Assembly: GCF_000376245.1 (NCBI RefSeq)
Contig: NZ_AQXM01000064.1
Location: 1 to 64,000 of the forward strand
DNA length: 64,000 bases
Origin: Acaricomes phytoseiuli DSM 14247
GTDB lineage: Bacteria; Actinomycetota; Actinomycetes; Actinomycetales; Micrococcaceae
Direction of reading: 5' to 3'
A program made the position numbers and the translations under genes. Each line of letters opens with the position of its first letter. Position 1 is the stretch's first letter. The notes beneath the pieces are model-generated. The model was given only the letters and a program-made list of their open reading frames with translations. It was not told the origin of the DNA and made no database searches. Below, one piece after another: positions 8,274 through 18,878 of the stretch.

Positions 8274-10043
8274 CTATTTCTTCGGCCGATCAGACTTATC
8301 AGCCTGATCAGCGTTGCCGAGCACAGCGCCAACACCTGCGGTTGCGCTAGAGCCCATCTGCGCTAGCTCATCGGCGGTGTGCCACTGCGCCAGCTCGGGG
8401 TGGTGCAGATCCAGGGCGGGCCGCTCCGACCGGATCCGCGGAAGGGAGGTGAAGTTGTGCCGCGGCGGTGGGCAAGAAGTGGCCCACTCCAGGGAGGCAC
8501 CGAAGCCCCAAGGATCATCAACATCCACTTTCTTCTTGGAGCGCCAGGTGATGTAGACGTTCCAGAAGAAGGGGATCATCGAAGCACCCAGCAGGAAGGA
8601 GGAGATCGTGGAGAGCTGATTCATCCAGGTGAAGTTATCCTCCGGCATGTAGTCCGCGTAACGACGCGGCATACCCAGCACACCCAGCCAGTGCTGAACC
8701 AGGAAGGTCCCGTGGAAGCCGATGAACAGCATCCAGAAATGGATCTTGCCCAGACGCTCGTTGAGCATCTTACCGGTCCACTTGGGCCACCAGAAGTAGA
8801 AGCCCGCGAACATCGCGAAGACCACGGTGCCGAAGATCACGTAGTGGAAGTGCGCCACCACGAAGTAGGTATCCGAGAGGTGGAAGTCCAGCGGAGGCGA
8901 TGCAAGGATGATGCCAGTCAGGCCGCCGAAGAGGAAGGTGACTAGGAAGCCGAGGCTCCAGAGCATCGGTGTTTCGAAGGTCAGCGACCCTCGCCACATC
9001 GTACCTATCCAGTTGAAGAACTTCACGCCGGTAGGCACCGCGATGAGCATGGTCATGAACGAGAAGAACGGCAGCAGAACCTGACCGGTGACGTACATGT
9101 GGTGCGCCCATACCGTTACGGACAGCGCGGCGATCGCGATCGTCGCATAGACCAGACCCTTATATCCGAAAATCGGTTTCCGGCTGAAGACCGGGAAAAT
9201 CTCGGAGACGATGCCGAAGAACGGTAGCGCGATGATGTAGACCTCTGGGTGTCCAAAGAACCAGAACAAGTGCTGCCAGAGCAGTGCTCCGCCGTTTTCC
9301 GGATCGAAGATATGCGCTCCGAAGCGCCTGTCCGCCCCCAGCGCAAAGAGCGCGGCCGCCAGCGGCGGGAAAGCCATCAGCACCAGGATCGAAGTGATCA
9401 AGGTATTCCAGGTAAAAATCGGCATGCGCCACATGGTCATGCCCGGTGCACGCATGCAGATGATAGTCGTGATGAAGTTCACTGCACCCAAAATGGTGCC
9501 AAAGCCAGTTAATGCCAAGCCGAAGACCCATAAGTCACCACCAACGCCCGGGGTGAAGGTGGTATTCGATAGCGGAGCATAGGCGAACCAGCCAAAGGAG
9601 GCAGCGCCCTGCGGGGTCAAGAAGCCGGAAACCGCAATGACGCTGCCGAACAGGAAGAGCCAGAAGGCCAGGGCGTTCAGCCGTGGGAAGGCGACATCCG
9701 GGGCACCGATCTGCAGGGGCGTGATCACATTGGCGAAGCCCGTGAACAGAGGAGTTGCGAACATCAGCAGCATGATCGTGCCGTGCATGGTGAAGAGCTG
9801 GTTGTACTGTTCCTTGGTCTGCAGGATCTGCATACCAGGCTCGAATAGTTCCGCCCTGATGACCAGAGCCATCACTCCGCCGAGGCAGAAGAAGATGAAG
9901 GATGCGATCAGGTACATGTACCCGATGACCTTGTGGTCGGTGGAGGTGATCCAGTTGACCACAATCCGGCCCTTGGAGACGGGAACCTTGGGTTCCGGTG
10001 TCTCTACCTCACCGGGGGTGGAGTATTGATACGTCGTTGACAA
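8274..10043 (-). CDS. ctaD: Cytochrome c oxidase subunit I
   Basis: The catalytic heme a / heme a3-CuB subunit, which reduces oxygen to water and pumps protons. It has 589 residues and 12 transmembrane helices. The heme a ligand region (FTMHGTIM), the HPEVY motif with the His-Tyr crosslink pair ([11 protein letters not shown]), the CuB histidines WAHHMYV and the heme ligands in [10 protein letters not shown] are all visible. The hydrophilic C-terminal tail of about 60 residues is usual in actinobacteria. It starts 12 bases after ctaC. Confidence 0.98.
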   Translation of the reverse strand: MSTTYQYSTPGEVETPEPKVPVSKGRIVVNWITSTDHKVIGYMYLIASFIFFCLGGVMALVIRAELFEPGMQILQTKEQYNQLFTMHGTIMLLMFATPLFTGFANVITPLQIGAPDVAFPRLNALAFWLFLFGSVIAVSGFLTPQGAASFGWFAYAPLSNTTFTPGVGGDLWVFGLALTGFGTILGAVNFITTIICMRAPGMTMWRMPIFTWNTLITSILVLMAFPPLAAALFALGADRRFGAHIFDPENGGALLWQHLFWFFGHPEVYIIALPFFGIVSEIFPVFSRKPIFGYKGLVYATIAIAALSVTVWAHHMYVTGQVLLPFFSFMTMLIAVPTGVKFFNWIGTMWRGSLTFETPMLWSLGFLVTFLFGGLTGIILASPPLDFHLSDTYFVVAHFHYVIFGTVVFAMFAGFYFWWPKWTGKMLNERLGKIHFWMLFIGFHGTFLVQHWLGVLGMPRRYADYMPEDNFTWMNQLSTISSFLLGASMIPFFWNVYITWRSKKKVDVDDPWGFGASLEWATSCPPPRHNFTSLPRIRSERPALDLHHPELAQWHTADELAQMGSSATAGVGAVLGNADQADKSDRPKK

Positions 10044-10055
10044 CTTCCCGGCCCC

Positions 10056-10934
10056 TTACTGCGCGCTTGTGTCGTTGAGGTTCGGATTACGGTTGAACTG
10101 CTCGTCCAGGGTGCCCACATTGCCGGCATCCTTGAGGCTCTGCAGGTACTGCTGGAATTCTGCCTCGGATACTACCTTGACCCGGAACAGCATCTCGGAG
10201 TGGTACTCACCGCAAAGTTCGGCGCATTTGCCGTCGTAGCTACCCTCTTGCTGAGGAGTGACGTTGATGTAGTTGGTCTTGCCCGGGATGAGGTCACGCT
10301 TCTGCAAGAAAGCGGGAACCCAGAAGGAGTGGATCACGTCACGGGATTCCAGCACGAATTCAACCGACTTGTTCACCGGGAGGTACAGGGTGGGAATCTT
10401 CTCGGGATCTACCGGCTGGCCGTCCAGAGGCACCTGGGCGGTCGCTTCGTAGACGTCCTCAGGGATGACCGGCCCCTGTAGATAATTGAAGTCCCAGGCC
10501 CACTGCTTGCCCTGGACGTTGATGGTAACGTCCGGGTTGTCGACCCTGGCATCGATAGCCTGCTGGTCGCGATCAGTGAAGTAGAAGAAGACCAGCACCA
10601 TGAACAGCGGGATCGTCAGATAGAAGACCTCCAGCGGGAGGTTGTAGGAAATCTGCCGGGGAAACCCCGTGGCTCCCTTGCGGCGCCGGTAGGCGATGAT
10701 GCACCAGATGATCAGGCCCCAGGTAATGATGCCTACGGCAATAGCCGCGATCCAGGAGTTGACCCAGAGGTCGATGATCCTCCCGGTGTGGTTCGTCGTA
10801 TTCCGCTCAGTAGGTAACCAGCCGTTCCGCATCTCGGGGGTGCATGCCGAGAGCACTAATGCGCTCACGATCCCCACCGCGGTGGCGGTGATAACCCTCA
10901 TGCGGCGGCTACCAGTTCGGTGCTGCGAACTCAC
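10056..10934 (-). CDS. ctaC: Cytochrome c oxidase subunit II
   Basis: Carries the CuA centre that accepts electrons from QcrC. The 292-residue protein begins with a lipoprotein signal whose lipobox LSAC places the lipidated cysteine at residue 31. Two transmembrane helices and the extracytoplasmic cupredoxin domain follow. The CuA motif CAELCGEYHSEM runs from Cys237 to Met248, with the upstream ligand His in DVIHSFWVP. The frame is open 12 codons further upstream, but GGAAGG about 8 bases before the GTG at 10934 decides this start. It is the first gene of ctaC-ctaD-ctaF-gntR. Confidence 0.95.
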   Translation of the reverse strand: MSSQHRTGSRRMRVITATAVGIVSALVLSACTPEMRNGWLPTERNTTNHTGRIIDLWVNSWIAAIAVGIITWGLIIWCIIAYRRRKGATGFPRQISYNLPLEVFYLTIPLFMVLVFFYFTDRDQQAIDARVDNPDVTINVQGKQWAWDFNYLQGPVIPEDVYEATAQVPLDGQPVDPEKIPTLYLPVNKSVEFVLESRDVIHSFWVPAFLQKRDLIPGKTNYINVTPQQEGSYDGKCAELCGEYHSEMLFRVKVVSEAEFQQYLQSLKDAGNVGTLDEQFNRNPNLNDTSAQ

Positions 10935-11154
10935 AGACGGCCCTTCCTTGTCGCTTCTTGCTAACTCCACAGCTCTAATACAACGACTTAGTTCTACTAC
11001 TGCGTGTAGAGAGCATTCCCTTAGAGCTTACCCCGGCTGGGAACTTTTTGTGCACACTGTGTCTAGCGCGTCAGAATCCTTTGCATCGTGCAACTGAAGA
11101 ATCCCGCTGTGACGATGCTATGCGATAGCGGAAGGCTACGCGAAGCCCGCCACG
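10935..11154. other. Upstream region of ctaC, no gene
   Basis: This space must hold the leftward ctaC promoter. I see no coding sequence with a ribosome-binding site and no clear operator. A 13-base imperfect palindrome, GCTATGCGATAGC, occurs near 11118-11130. I cannot identify the promoter boxes with confidence. Confidence 0.4.
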
Positions 11155-11194
11155 AAAAAGCTGCGAGCCCGGGAGAATTCCCGGGCTCGCAGCT
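11155..11194 (-). terminator. Rho-independent terminator of erpA
   Basis: Perfect 16-base arms (11159-11174 and 11179-11194) enclose a GAAT loop. On the minus strand the stem is followed directly by five U (A-run at 11155-11159). It lies about 40 bases beyond the erpA stop and is a textbook intrinsic terminator. Confidence 0.92.
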
Positions 11195-11236
11195 GAGATC
11201 CTGGCGGCGCGAGCCGCTGCAGCCTCTGATCAATCG

Positions 11237-11605
11237 TCAGTGAAAAGAATCACCGCAGGCACAGGAGCCTCCCGCATTCGGGTTGTCGATGGTGAAGCCC
11301 TGCTTGGAGATCGTGTCTTCGAAGCCGATGCTGGCGCCATCGAGATACGGAGCGCTCATCTTATCCACGATGACTTCGACTTGGTCGAAGTCCCGGACAG
11401 CGTCGCCGTCCAGCATCCGCTCGTCGAAATACAGCTGGTAGATCAGGCCTGAGCAGCCACCGGGCTGAACCGCTACGCGCAGTCGCAGATCGGTGCGACC
11501 CTCCTGTTCGAGCAGGCTGCGCACTTTTCCAGCGGCTTCGTCGGTCAGGCTCACTCCGTGCGATGGCAGCTCGGCTTCAGTAGTGTTCTCGGTCGTCGTA
11601 GTCAT
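11237..11605 (-). CDS. erpA: Iron-sulfur cluster insertion protein ErpA (A-type carrier)
   Basis: A 122-residue A-type scaffold that hands Fe-S clusters to client proteins. The three cluster cysteines are present in the family pattern: one in QPGGCSGL and two in the C-terminal CACGDSFH. The middle section (DQVEVIVDKMSAPYLDGASIGF) fits HesB/IscA proteins. Roughly 20 N-terminal residues rich in Thr and Glu are extra. GGAACC precedes the ATG. It is monocistronic as far as visible, with its own terminator, and the respiratory genes next door include an Fe-S client (QcrA). Confidence 0.93.
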   Translation of the reverse strand: MTTTTENTTEAELPSHGVSLTDEAAGKVRSLLEQEGRTDLRLRVAVQPGGCSGLIYQLYFDERMLDGDAVRDFDQVEVIVDKMSAPYLDGASIGFEDTISKQGFTIDNPNAGGSCACGDSFH

Positions 11606-11757
11606 CTCAGGTTCCTTACTTCTCGGCTGCTTCCATGGTATGTCCGGCTTAGGCGTTTAGCACAGCAACCAGCTCAGCGACCCTGGTCACCGGGTACAAC
11701 ACCTATCGGCACGTTCTTCTTCCCTTAGCTTCCCAGCTGCCAAGGCGGGAACCGTGA

Positions 11758-13212
11758 TCAGGGCTGGTTCAGCCTGGCCAGCAGAAGGGCCTCGGCCAGG
11801 ATCGCCTTCTGGAACTCGGCCAAGTGCAGGGACTCATTGGCGCTGTGCGCGCGTGAGTCCGGATCCTCGACGCCGGTGATCAGGATTTCGGCTTCCGGAT
11901 AGAGCTCGGTCAGATCCGCGATGAACGGGATGGATCCACCCATGCCCATCGCCACCGGCTCATTTCCCCAGGCTTCCTGAAGCGCCCAGAGCATCGCCTG
12001 AGCAGCCGGCGCGTCGATATCGGTGCGGAAAGGCTGCCCCTGCTCCCCCGGGATGAACCGTACGCACGCCGTCGCCGGAGCGTGCTTCTCGATATGCTGC
12101 TGCAAGGCCGTCATCGCGGTCTGCGGATCATCGCCGGGGGCCAAGCGCAGGCTCAGCTGCGCCCTGGCGCTGGGCAGGATCGTGTTCGAGCTGCTCGCAA
12201 CATCGGTCACGTCGATTCCGATGACGGAGAGCGCCGGCTGAGCCCAGAGCCGAGAGGCCAGAGAGCCCGAGCCCGCCAGTTCCACACCTTCCAGAACACC
12301 GGCGTCCTGACGGAAATCAGCCTCCGGATAGTCGATAGTCGGCTCCTCGCCGCGGTGCAGGCCTGCTACCGCGACCTCGCCCGAGGCGTCGTGGAGCGTG
12401 GCAATGAGCCTGGCCAGCTGCGTCGGCGCATCCAGGACCGGGCCGCCGTACATCCCGGAGTGCACTGCATGATCGAGTACTTCCAGTTCCACCACACCGC
12501 TGACCAGGCCGCGCAGGCTCGTCGTCAGCGCCGGGGTGCCAACTTTCCAGTTCACTGAATCCGCCACGATGATCAGATCGCTGCGCAAAAGCTCCCGGTG
12601 CTTTTCCAAAAAAGTGCGGAAGGTCGGCGAGCCGGCTTCTTCCTCACCTTCGATGAAGAGGGTGACGCCCAGGCCCAGCTCCTCGCCGAGGACCTCGGTG
12701 ACCGCGCTCAGCGCCGCGATATGCGCCAGAACCCCTGCTTTGTCATCGGCCACGCCCCTGCCCCAGAGTCGCTCCCCGCGCTGCTCCGGCTGGAAGGGAT
12801 CGCTTTCCCAGAGCGCTCTATCACCCGGCGGTTGAACATCATGGTGGGCGTAAAGCAGCACCGTGGGCTTGCCTGGCCGGGCCGGTCGTCGCGCAATGAC
12901 CGCAGGGCCTCCGGGTTTGCCGTCTTCGGTGAATTCACGCAGGATCTGCACATCATCCAGGCCGATACTGCGGGCCAGCTCTGCCACTGCCTCGGCGCTG
13001 CGCTGCAGCTCGGCAGGGTCGAAGATCTCCCAGGCTATACCAGGGATCCTGGCGAGTTCGATAAGCTGCTCGATGGTCTCCGGGAAGCGGCGCTGCACGG
13101 CTGATTCCAGTTGAGCCAGCAATTCCGGATCGGGATTCGCCCCTCGGGAATTACCGTTGAGGGCCGAAGAGGTCGTTGCAGGAGTGTCTGAAAAAGGTGT
13201 TGGGGAAACCAT
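11758..13212 (-). CDS. M20-family dipeptidase / peptidase
   Basis: A 484-residue cytoplasmic zinc peptidase of the M20 family (dipeptidase, CNDP-like). Metal and catalytic motifs appear in order: YAHHDVQPPGD (about 105), GRGVADDKAG (Asp bridging the zincs), EGEEEAGSPTF (general base Glu) and a C-terminal HSANESLHLAEF with a zinc-binding His. A lid/dimerisation domain sits between. The frame stays open for another 64 codons upstream, but that stretch is arginine-rich, overlaps the DUF3043 promoter and does not look like the family. The ATG at 13212 is therefore chosen. The substrate is not predictable beyond small peptides. Confidence 0.88.
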   Translation of the reverse strand: MVSPTPFSDTPATTSSALNGNSRGANPDPELLAQLESAVQRRFPETIEQLIELARIPGIAWEIFDPAELQRSAEAVAELARSIGLDDVQILREFTEDGKPGGPAVIARRPARPGKPTVLLYAHHDVQPPGDRALWESDPFQPEQRGERLWGRGVADDKAGVLAHIAALSAVTEVLGEELGLGVTLFIEGEEEAGSPTFRTFLEKHRELLRSDLIIVADSVNWKVGTPALTTSLRGLVSGVVELEVLDHAVHSGMYGGPVLDAPTQLARLIATLHDASGEVAVAGLHRGEEPTIDYPEADFRQDAGVLEGVELAGSGSLASRLWAQPALSVIGIDVTDVASSSNTILPSARAQLSLRLAPGDDPQTAMTALQQHIEKHAPATACVRFIPGEQGQPFRTDIDAPAAQAMLWALQEAWGNEPVAMGMGGSIPFIADLTELYPEAEILITGVEDPDSRAHSANESLHLAEFQKAILAEALLLARLNQP

Positions 13213-13365
13213 GCTCTGAAGACTACTCCACCGCTTCAGCCCTGAATACCGTGAGCGATGCTGAGGGATCCTGTGCGCGGCGATCCCCGGCACGCTGCGG
13301 GCCAGGCGTCCGCCGGGATGCCTGCGGAGATGCCCGGTATCGCCGGAACCCGGTATTCTGGTGGG

Positions 13366-13971
13366 GTGTTCGGCAGAAATAAGACCATGGCCCAGACCCA
13401 GCAACCCGAAGTATCCGCAGAATCGCCTGAGCAGCGCGATCCTCGGGCGGGCAAAGGCGCACCCACCCCTACCCGTAAAGAGCAGGAGGCAGCCCGGAAG
13501 CGCCCGCTCGTGCCGAACGACCGCAACGCCGCAAAACAGGCGGAGCGCGAAGCGCGCCGGGAGAGCCAGATGCGCACCCGGGCCGCCCTGGACACCGGGG
13601 ATGAGCGCTTCCTACCGCCTCGGGATAAAGGGCCGCAGCGCCGTTTTGTCCGGAATCTGATTGACGCGCGCACCGGGCCAGGCGAGTTCGTGATGATAGT
13701 CATGCTGGTAATTGCCATCGGCACTTTGTTCATGCCGACGAATGTCCAGGTGCAGAGCTATGTCTTCATGGCTTTCTGGCTCATACTGCTGATCGTCGTC
13801 ATCGACTCCTACCTCTTGGCCCGCAGGATCCGCAAGCAGCTCACCGCGAAGTTCGGCGCTGATGCCATTGAACGGGGCGTCGTCTGGTACGGCATCATGC
13901 GCTCTATCCAGTTCCGCAGGTTGCGGCTGCCCAAGCCGCAGGTGCGGCGCGGCGAGAAGCTGGAAGACTGA
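13366..13971 (+). CDS. DUF3043 domain membrane protein
   Basis: An actinobacterial protein of unknown function with 201 residues. A hydrophilic, Lys/Arg/Glu-rich N-terminus of about 100 residues (KEQEAARKRPLVPNDRNAAK and the R-rich stretch after it) leads into two membrane helices (about 118-133 and 140-160) and a basic C-terminal tail. The GTG at 13366 gives the start MFGRNK, close to the MFGRKK-type beginnings I recall in this family. The frame also stays open further upstream. GGTATTCTGGTGGG precedes the GTG, so a leaderless or poorly led mRNA is possible. It diverges from the dipeptidase gene. Confidence 0.8.
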   Translation: MFGRNKTMAQTQQPEVSAESPEQRDPRAGKGAPTPTRKEQEAARKRPLVPNDRNAAKQAEREARRESQMRTRAALDTGDERFLPPRDKGPQRRFVRNLIDARTGPGEFVMIVMLVIAIGTLFMPTNVQVQSYVFMAFWLILLIVVIDSYLLARRIRKQLTAKFGADAIERGVVWYGIMRSIQFRRLRLPKPQVRRGEKLED

Positions 13972-14032
13972 CGGCACGGCTAAGCCGCCACGAACTTCGC
14001 CTGTCCCGGAAATTCTCCCCCGGAAAAAGCGT

Positions 14033-15115
14033 CTAGTTGCGGTTGAGTTCCCGGCTGAGCCGTCGATTGATCCGTGCAGCCCAGAAGGGCCCCTCGTAGA
14101 GGAAGCCCGTATACCCCTGGACCAGGGCGGCTCCAGCATCCAGACGTTCGCGGACGTCCTCCGCTGTCTCGACTCCCCCGACCGAGATCAAAGTGAGCCG
14201 ATCCCCCGTCATAGCCTTCAGCTGGCGCAGTACCTCGAGCGAACGGGCTTTGAGCGGCGATCCGGAGAGTCCGCCGGGGCCGCATTCGGCCACTTTTCCA
14301 GCCGGAGTGCGCAGCGCCTCCCGGGCGATGGTGGTGTTGGTGCAGATCACGCCGTCGAGCTCTAGTTCCAGGGCGAGTTCGGCGATCTCCTGAAGGTCTT
14401 CATTGCTGAGGTCCGGAGCGATCTTCACCAGCAGCGGCACTGCGCGCTGCGCAGTTTCATTCGCGGCGGCGCGCACCGCCTGCAGCAGGGGGCGCAGGGA
14501 ATCGGCGTTCTGCAGCAGACGCAGTCCAGGGGTGTTCGGCGAAGAGACATTGACTACGAGGTAGTCTGCATAACCGGCCACGGCACGGGTGCTGAGCAGA
14601 TAGTCCGCCACCGCGTCGTCCACTTCGACATTTTTAGTTTTGCCGATATTCACCCCGATCACGGGGCGCGGTGCGGGGCGCTTCTCGGTCCAGTCTTGCA
14701 GAGCCTGGCGCGCGGCGGCCAGCCGGGGTGCGATGGCCTGGGCGCCGTCATTATTGAAGCCCATCCGGTTGATCACTGCGCGGTCCTGGATCAGGCGGAA
14801 GAGCCGCGGGCGCGGATTCCCCGGCTGCGCCTGGCCGGTGACGGTGCCTACTTCAACATGGCCGAATCCGAGCTGGCTGAGCGCCTCGATACCGTGCGCT
14901 CCTTTATCGAAGCCGGCGGCTAGCCCGAAGGGAGAGGGGAAAACCAGCCCTAGCGCTTCAGTGCGCAAAGCCGGATCAGGTGCGCAGAAGCGCTGCAGCA
15001 GGGCGCCGATGCCCAGACGGTGAGACAGTCGGATCGCGCCGAAGCCCAGCTGATGCGCACGTTCGGCATCCATCCAGGAAAAAGCCAAGCGGAAGAAAGC
15101 GGGGTAAATGCGCAT
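14033..15115 (-). CDS. pyrD: Dihydroorotate dehydrogenase (quinone), class 2
   Basis: Oxidises dihydroorotate to orotate and passes electrons to the quinone pool. The 360-residue protein starts MRIYPAFFRLAFSWMDAERA, the amphipathic membrane-associating helix of class 2 enzymes. The FMN barrel follows with GLAAGFDKGA, the GHVEVGTVT stretch, NRMGFNNDG, the catalytic serine region VNVSSPNTPGLR, and C-terminal LISVGGVETAEDV. The frame is open far upstream into uppS, but the ATG at 15115 is fixed by family alignment. Confidence 0.97.
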   Translation of the reverse strand: MRIYPAFFRLAFSWMDAERAHQLGFGAIRLSHRLGIGALLQRFCAPDPALRTEALGLVFPSPFGLAAGFDKGAHGIEALSQLGFGHVEVGTVTGQAQPGNPRPRLFRLIQDRAVINRMGFNNDGAQAIAPRLAAARQALQDWTEKRPAPRPVIGVNIGKTKNVEVDDAVADYLLSTRAVAGYADYLVVNVSSPNTPGLRLLQNADSLRPLLQAVRAAANETAQRAVPLLVKIAPDLSNEDLQEIAELALELELDGVICTNTTIAREALRTPAGKVAECGPGGLSGSPLKARSLEVLRQLKAMTGDRLTLISVGGVETAEDVRERLDAGAALVQGYTGFLYEGPFWAARINRRLSRELNRN

Positions 15116-15165
15116 ACCTCTAGTCTTGCCGCCGGGCAGCCCGCGGGCAAACCGTGCGCTGAGCC

Positions 15166-15960
15166 TCAGCGTGCGGCGTCGAGCGCGCCGCCGTAGCGCC
15201 TGTCCCTGCTGGCATAGAGGTCTACAGCATCCCAGAGCGTGCGCCGATCCACATCGGGCCAGAGCGTATCCAGGAAGACGAACTCGGCGTAGGCGCTCTG
15301 CCAGGGCAGGAAGTTCGAAAGGCGCTGCTCCCCGCTGGAGCGCAGGAAAAGGTCCACATCCGGCAGGTCCGGCCAGTACAAGTAACGCTGCACGGTCTTT
15401 TCGTTGATGGCCGAGGGTTTGAGCCGCCCTGCGGCGACTTCCTGCGCGATGGCTGCCATCGCATCCGCGATTTCCGCCCGGCCGCCGTAATTGACGCACA
15501 TCGTGAGGGTGATGGTGTCGTTATCGGCGGTTCGTTCCTCGGCCAGCTCCAATTCGTTGATCACAGACTTCCACAAGCGGGGTGTGCGGCCGGCCCAGCG
15601 CACCCGGACCCCCCAGGCGTCGAGCTGATCGCGCTGCCTGCGCAGCACATCCCGATTGAAGCCCATCAAGAATCGGACCTCTTCCGGTGAGCGCCGCCAG
15701 TTCTCCGTGGAGAAGGCGTAGACGGTGACGTACTTGACGCCGAGTTCGATGGCACCGGCCATCACGTCGAGCAGCGCCGGCTCCCCGGCTTTATGCCCTT
15801 CCACCCGGGGCAGTCCACGCTGGTTGGCCCAGCGGCCGTTGCCGTCCATCACAATGGCCACATGCTGCGGAACCAAATCGACCGGAATCGCCGGCGGCTG
15901 GGCTCCGGAGGGGTGCGGCCAGGGCGCGACAACAGGCGATTTGGCTGCGCTACGGGGCAT
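15166..15960 (-). CDS. uppS: Isoprenyl (polyprenyl/undecaprenyl) diphosphate synthase, cis type
   Basis: Makes long cis-polyprenyl diphosphate, the lipid carrier for cell-wall precursors. The 264-residue sequence has the catalytic Asp motif [29 protein letters not shown], the [15 protein letters not shown] loop, and the C-terminal [19 protein letters not shown] with the Arg residues that bind IPP phosphates. The N-terminal 35 residues are extra. It sits between recO and pyrD, all in one direction. Confidence 0.95.
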   Translation of the reverse strand: MPRSAAKSPVVAPWPHPSGAQPPAIPVDLVPQHVAIVMDGNGRWANQRGLPRVEGHKAGEPALLDVMAGAIELGVKYVTVYAFSTENWRRSPEEVRFLMGFNRDVLRRQRDQLDAWGVRVRWAGRTPRLWKSVINELELAEERTADNDTITLTMCVNYGGRAEIADAMAAIAQEVAAGRLKPSAINEKTVQRYLYWPDLPDVDLFLRSSGEQRLSNFLPWQSAYAEFVFLDTLWPDVDRRTLWDAVDLYASRDRRYGGALDAAR

Positions 15961-16033
15961 TGCTGCTCTCTTTCCAGGAAGTTCCGGAGTCTGTGGTCTC
16001 TTGTGCGAGCGTTGGCCTTATAGTCTCTACCGC

Positions 16034-16798
16034 TCAGCTTCTTTCGATCAAACGGAGCGAGCGAAGCGAGCGTTCCAGATGCCACTGGACGAAGGCCGCT
16101 ACCAGCCCGGCTGCCTCGCGCCGGTGCTCCGGAGCTGAAGCATCGGCGACGTCCCAGTTCCCCGAGATCAGCGCCCCCAGCAGCTGCATCGTCTCCGGCG
16201 CGGGTGCGGCGGAACCCGGGGGTCGGCATGCCGAGCAGACAGTACCGCCCAGGGCTGCGGAAAAAGCCATCTGGCTTCCGATGGGCACCGGTTCGCCGCA
16301 CCGGGCGCAGCTGTCGAAGCTGGCGGCCCAGCCGGCGGTGGCCAGGGCTCGCAGCAGATAAGAATCCAGGATGAGTCCCGGAGCGTGCTCCCCGCGGGCC
16401 AGCACACCGAGGCCGCCGATCAGCAGCCGGTACTGCGCTGAAGCCGATTCGGCATCCACGTCGGTGAGCTTCTCCGCGGCTTCGGCCATCGCGGTGGCGG
16501 TCGTGTATTTCTCGTAGTGCGCGGCGATGGGCTGGCCGTAACTGCTCCGGGATACCGCTTGGGTCACGGTGTCCAGGCTGTGCCCGGAGATCAGCTGGAG
16601 ATCCGTGACCATGAACGGCTCCAGCCGGGCGCCGAATTTGCTGCTGGTCCGCCGCACTCCGCGAGCCACGGCCCGGATCTGGCCGTGCTCACTGCTCAGT
16701 AGGGTCACGATGCGGTCGGCTTCGCCCAGATTGTGGGTGCGCAGCACTACCGCACTGGTGCGGTATGTGCGAGCGGCAAAACCTGAGGACCTGGCCAC
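16034..16798 (-). CDS. recO: DNA repair protein RecO
   Basis: Recombination mediator that helps RecR load RecA onto SSB-coated DNA. The 254-residue protein has the N-terminal OB fold (YRTSAVVLRTHNLGEADRIV and the following LLSSEHGQIRAVARGVRR), a helical middle and a zinc site made of CARCGEPV and CSAC (about 168-195). It is 73 bases from uppS and 67 bases from leuA, in the typical leuA-recO-uppS order. Confidence 0.96.
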   Translation of the reverse strand: MARSSGFAARTYRTSAVVLRTHNLGEADRIVTLLSSEHGQIRAVARGVRRTSSKFGARLEPFMVTDLQLISGHSLDTVTQAVSRSSYGQPIAAHYEKYTTATAMAEAAEKLTDVDAESASAQYRLLIGGLGVLARGEHAPGLILDSYLLRALATAGWAASFDSCARCGEPVPIGSQMAFSAALGGTVCSACRPPGSAAPAPETMQLLGALISGNWDVADASAPEHRREAAGLVAAFVQWHLERSLRSLRLIERS

Positions 16799-16865
16799 TG
16801 CGATATTCTCTCACCATCGGCACCGGTATCGCCGGACCCGCGCCGGTGTCAGCCGATGTTCGGGG

Positions 16866-18878
<2,013 letters not shown>
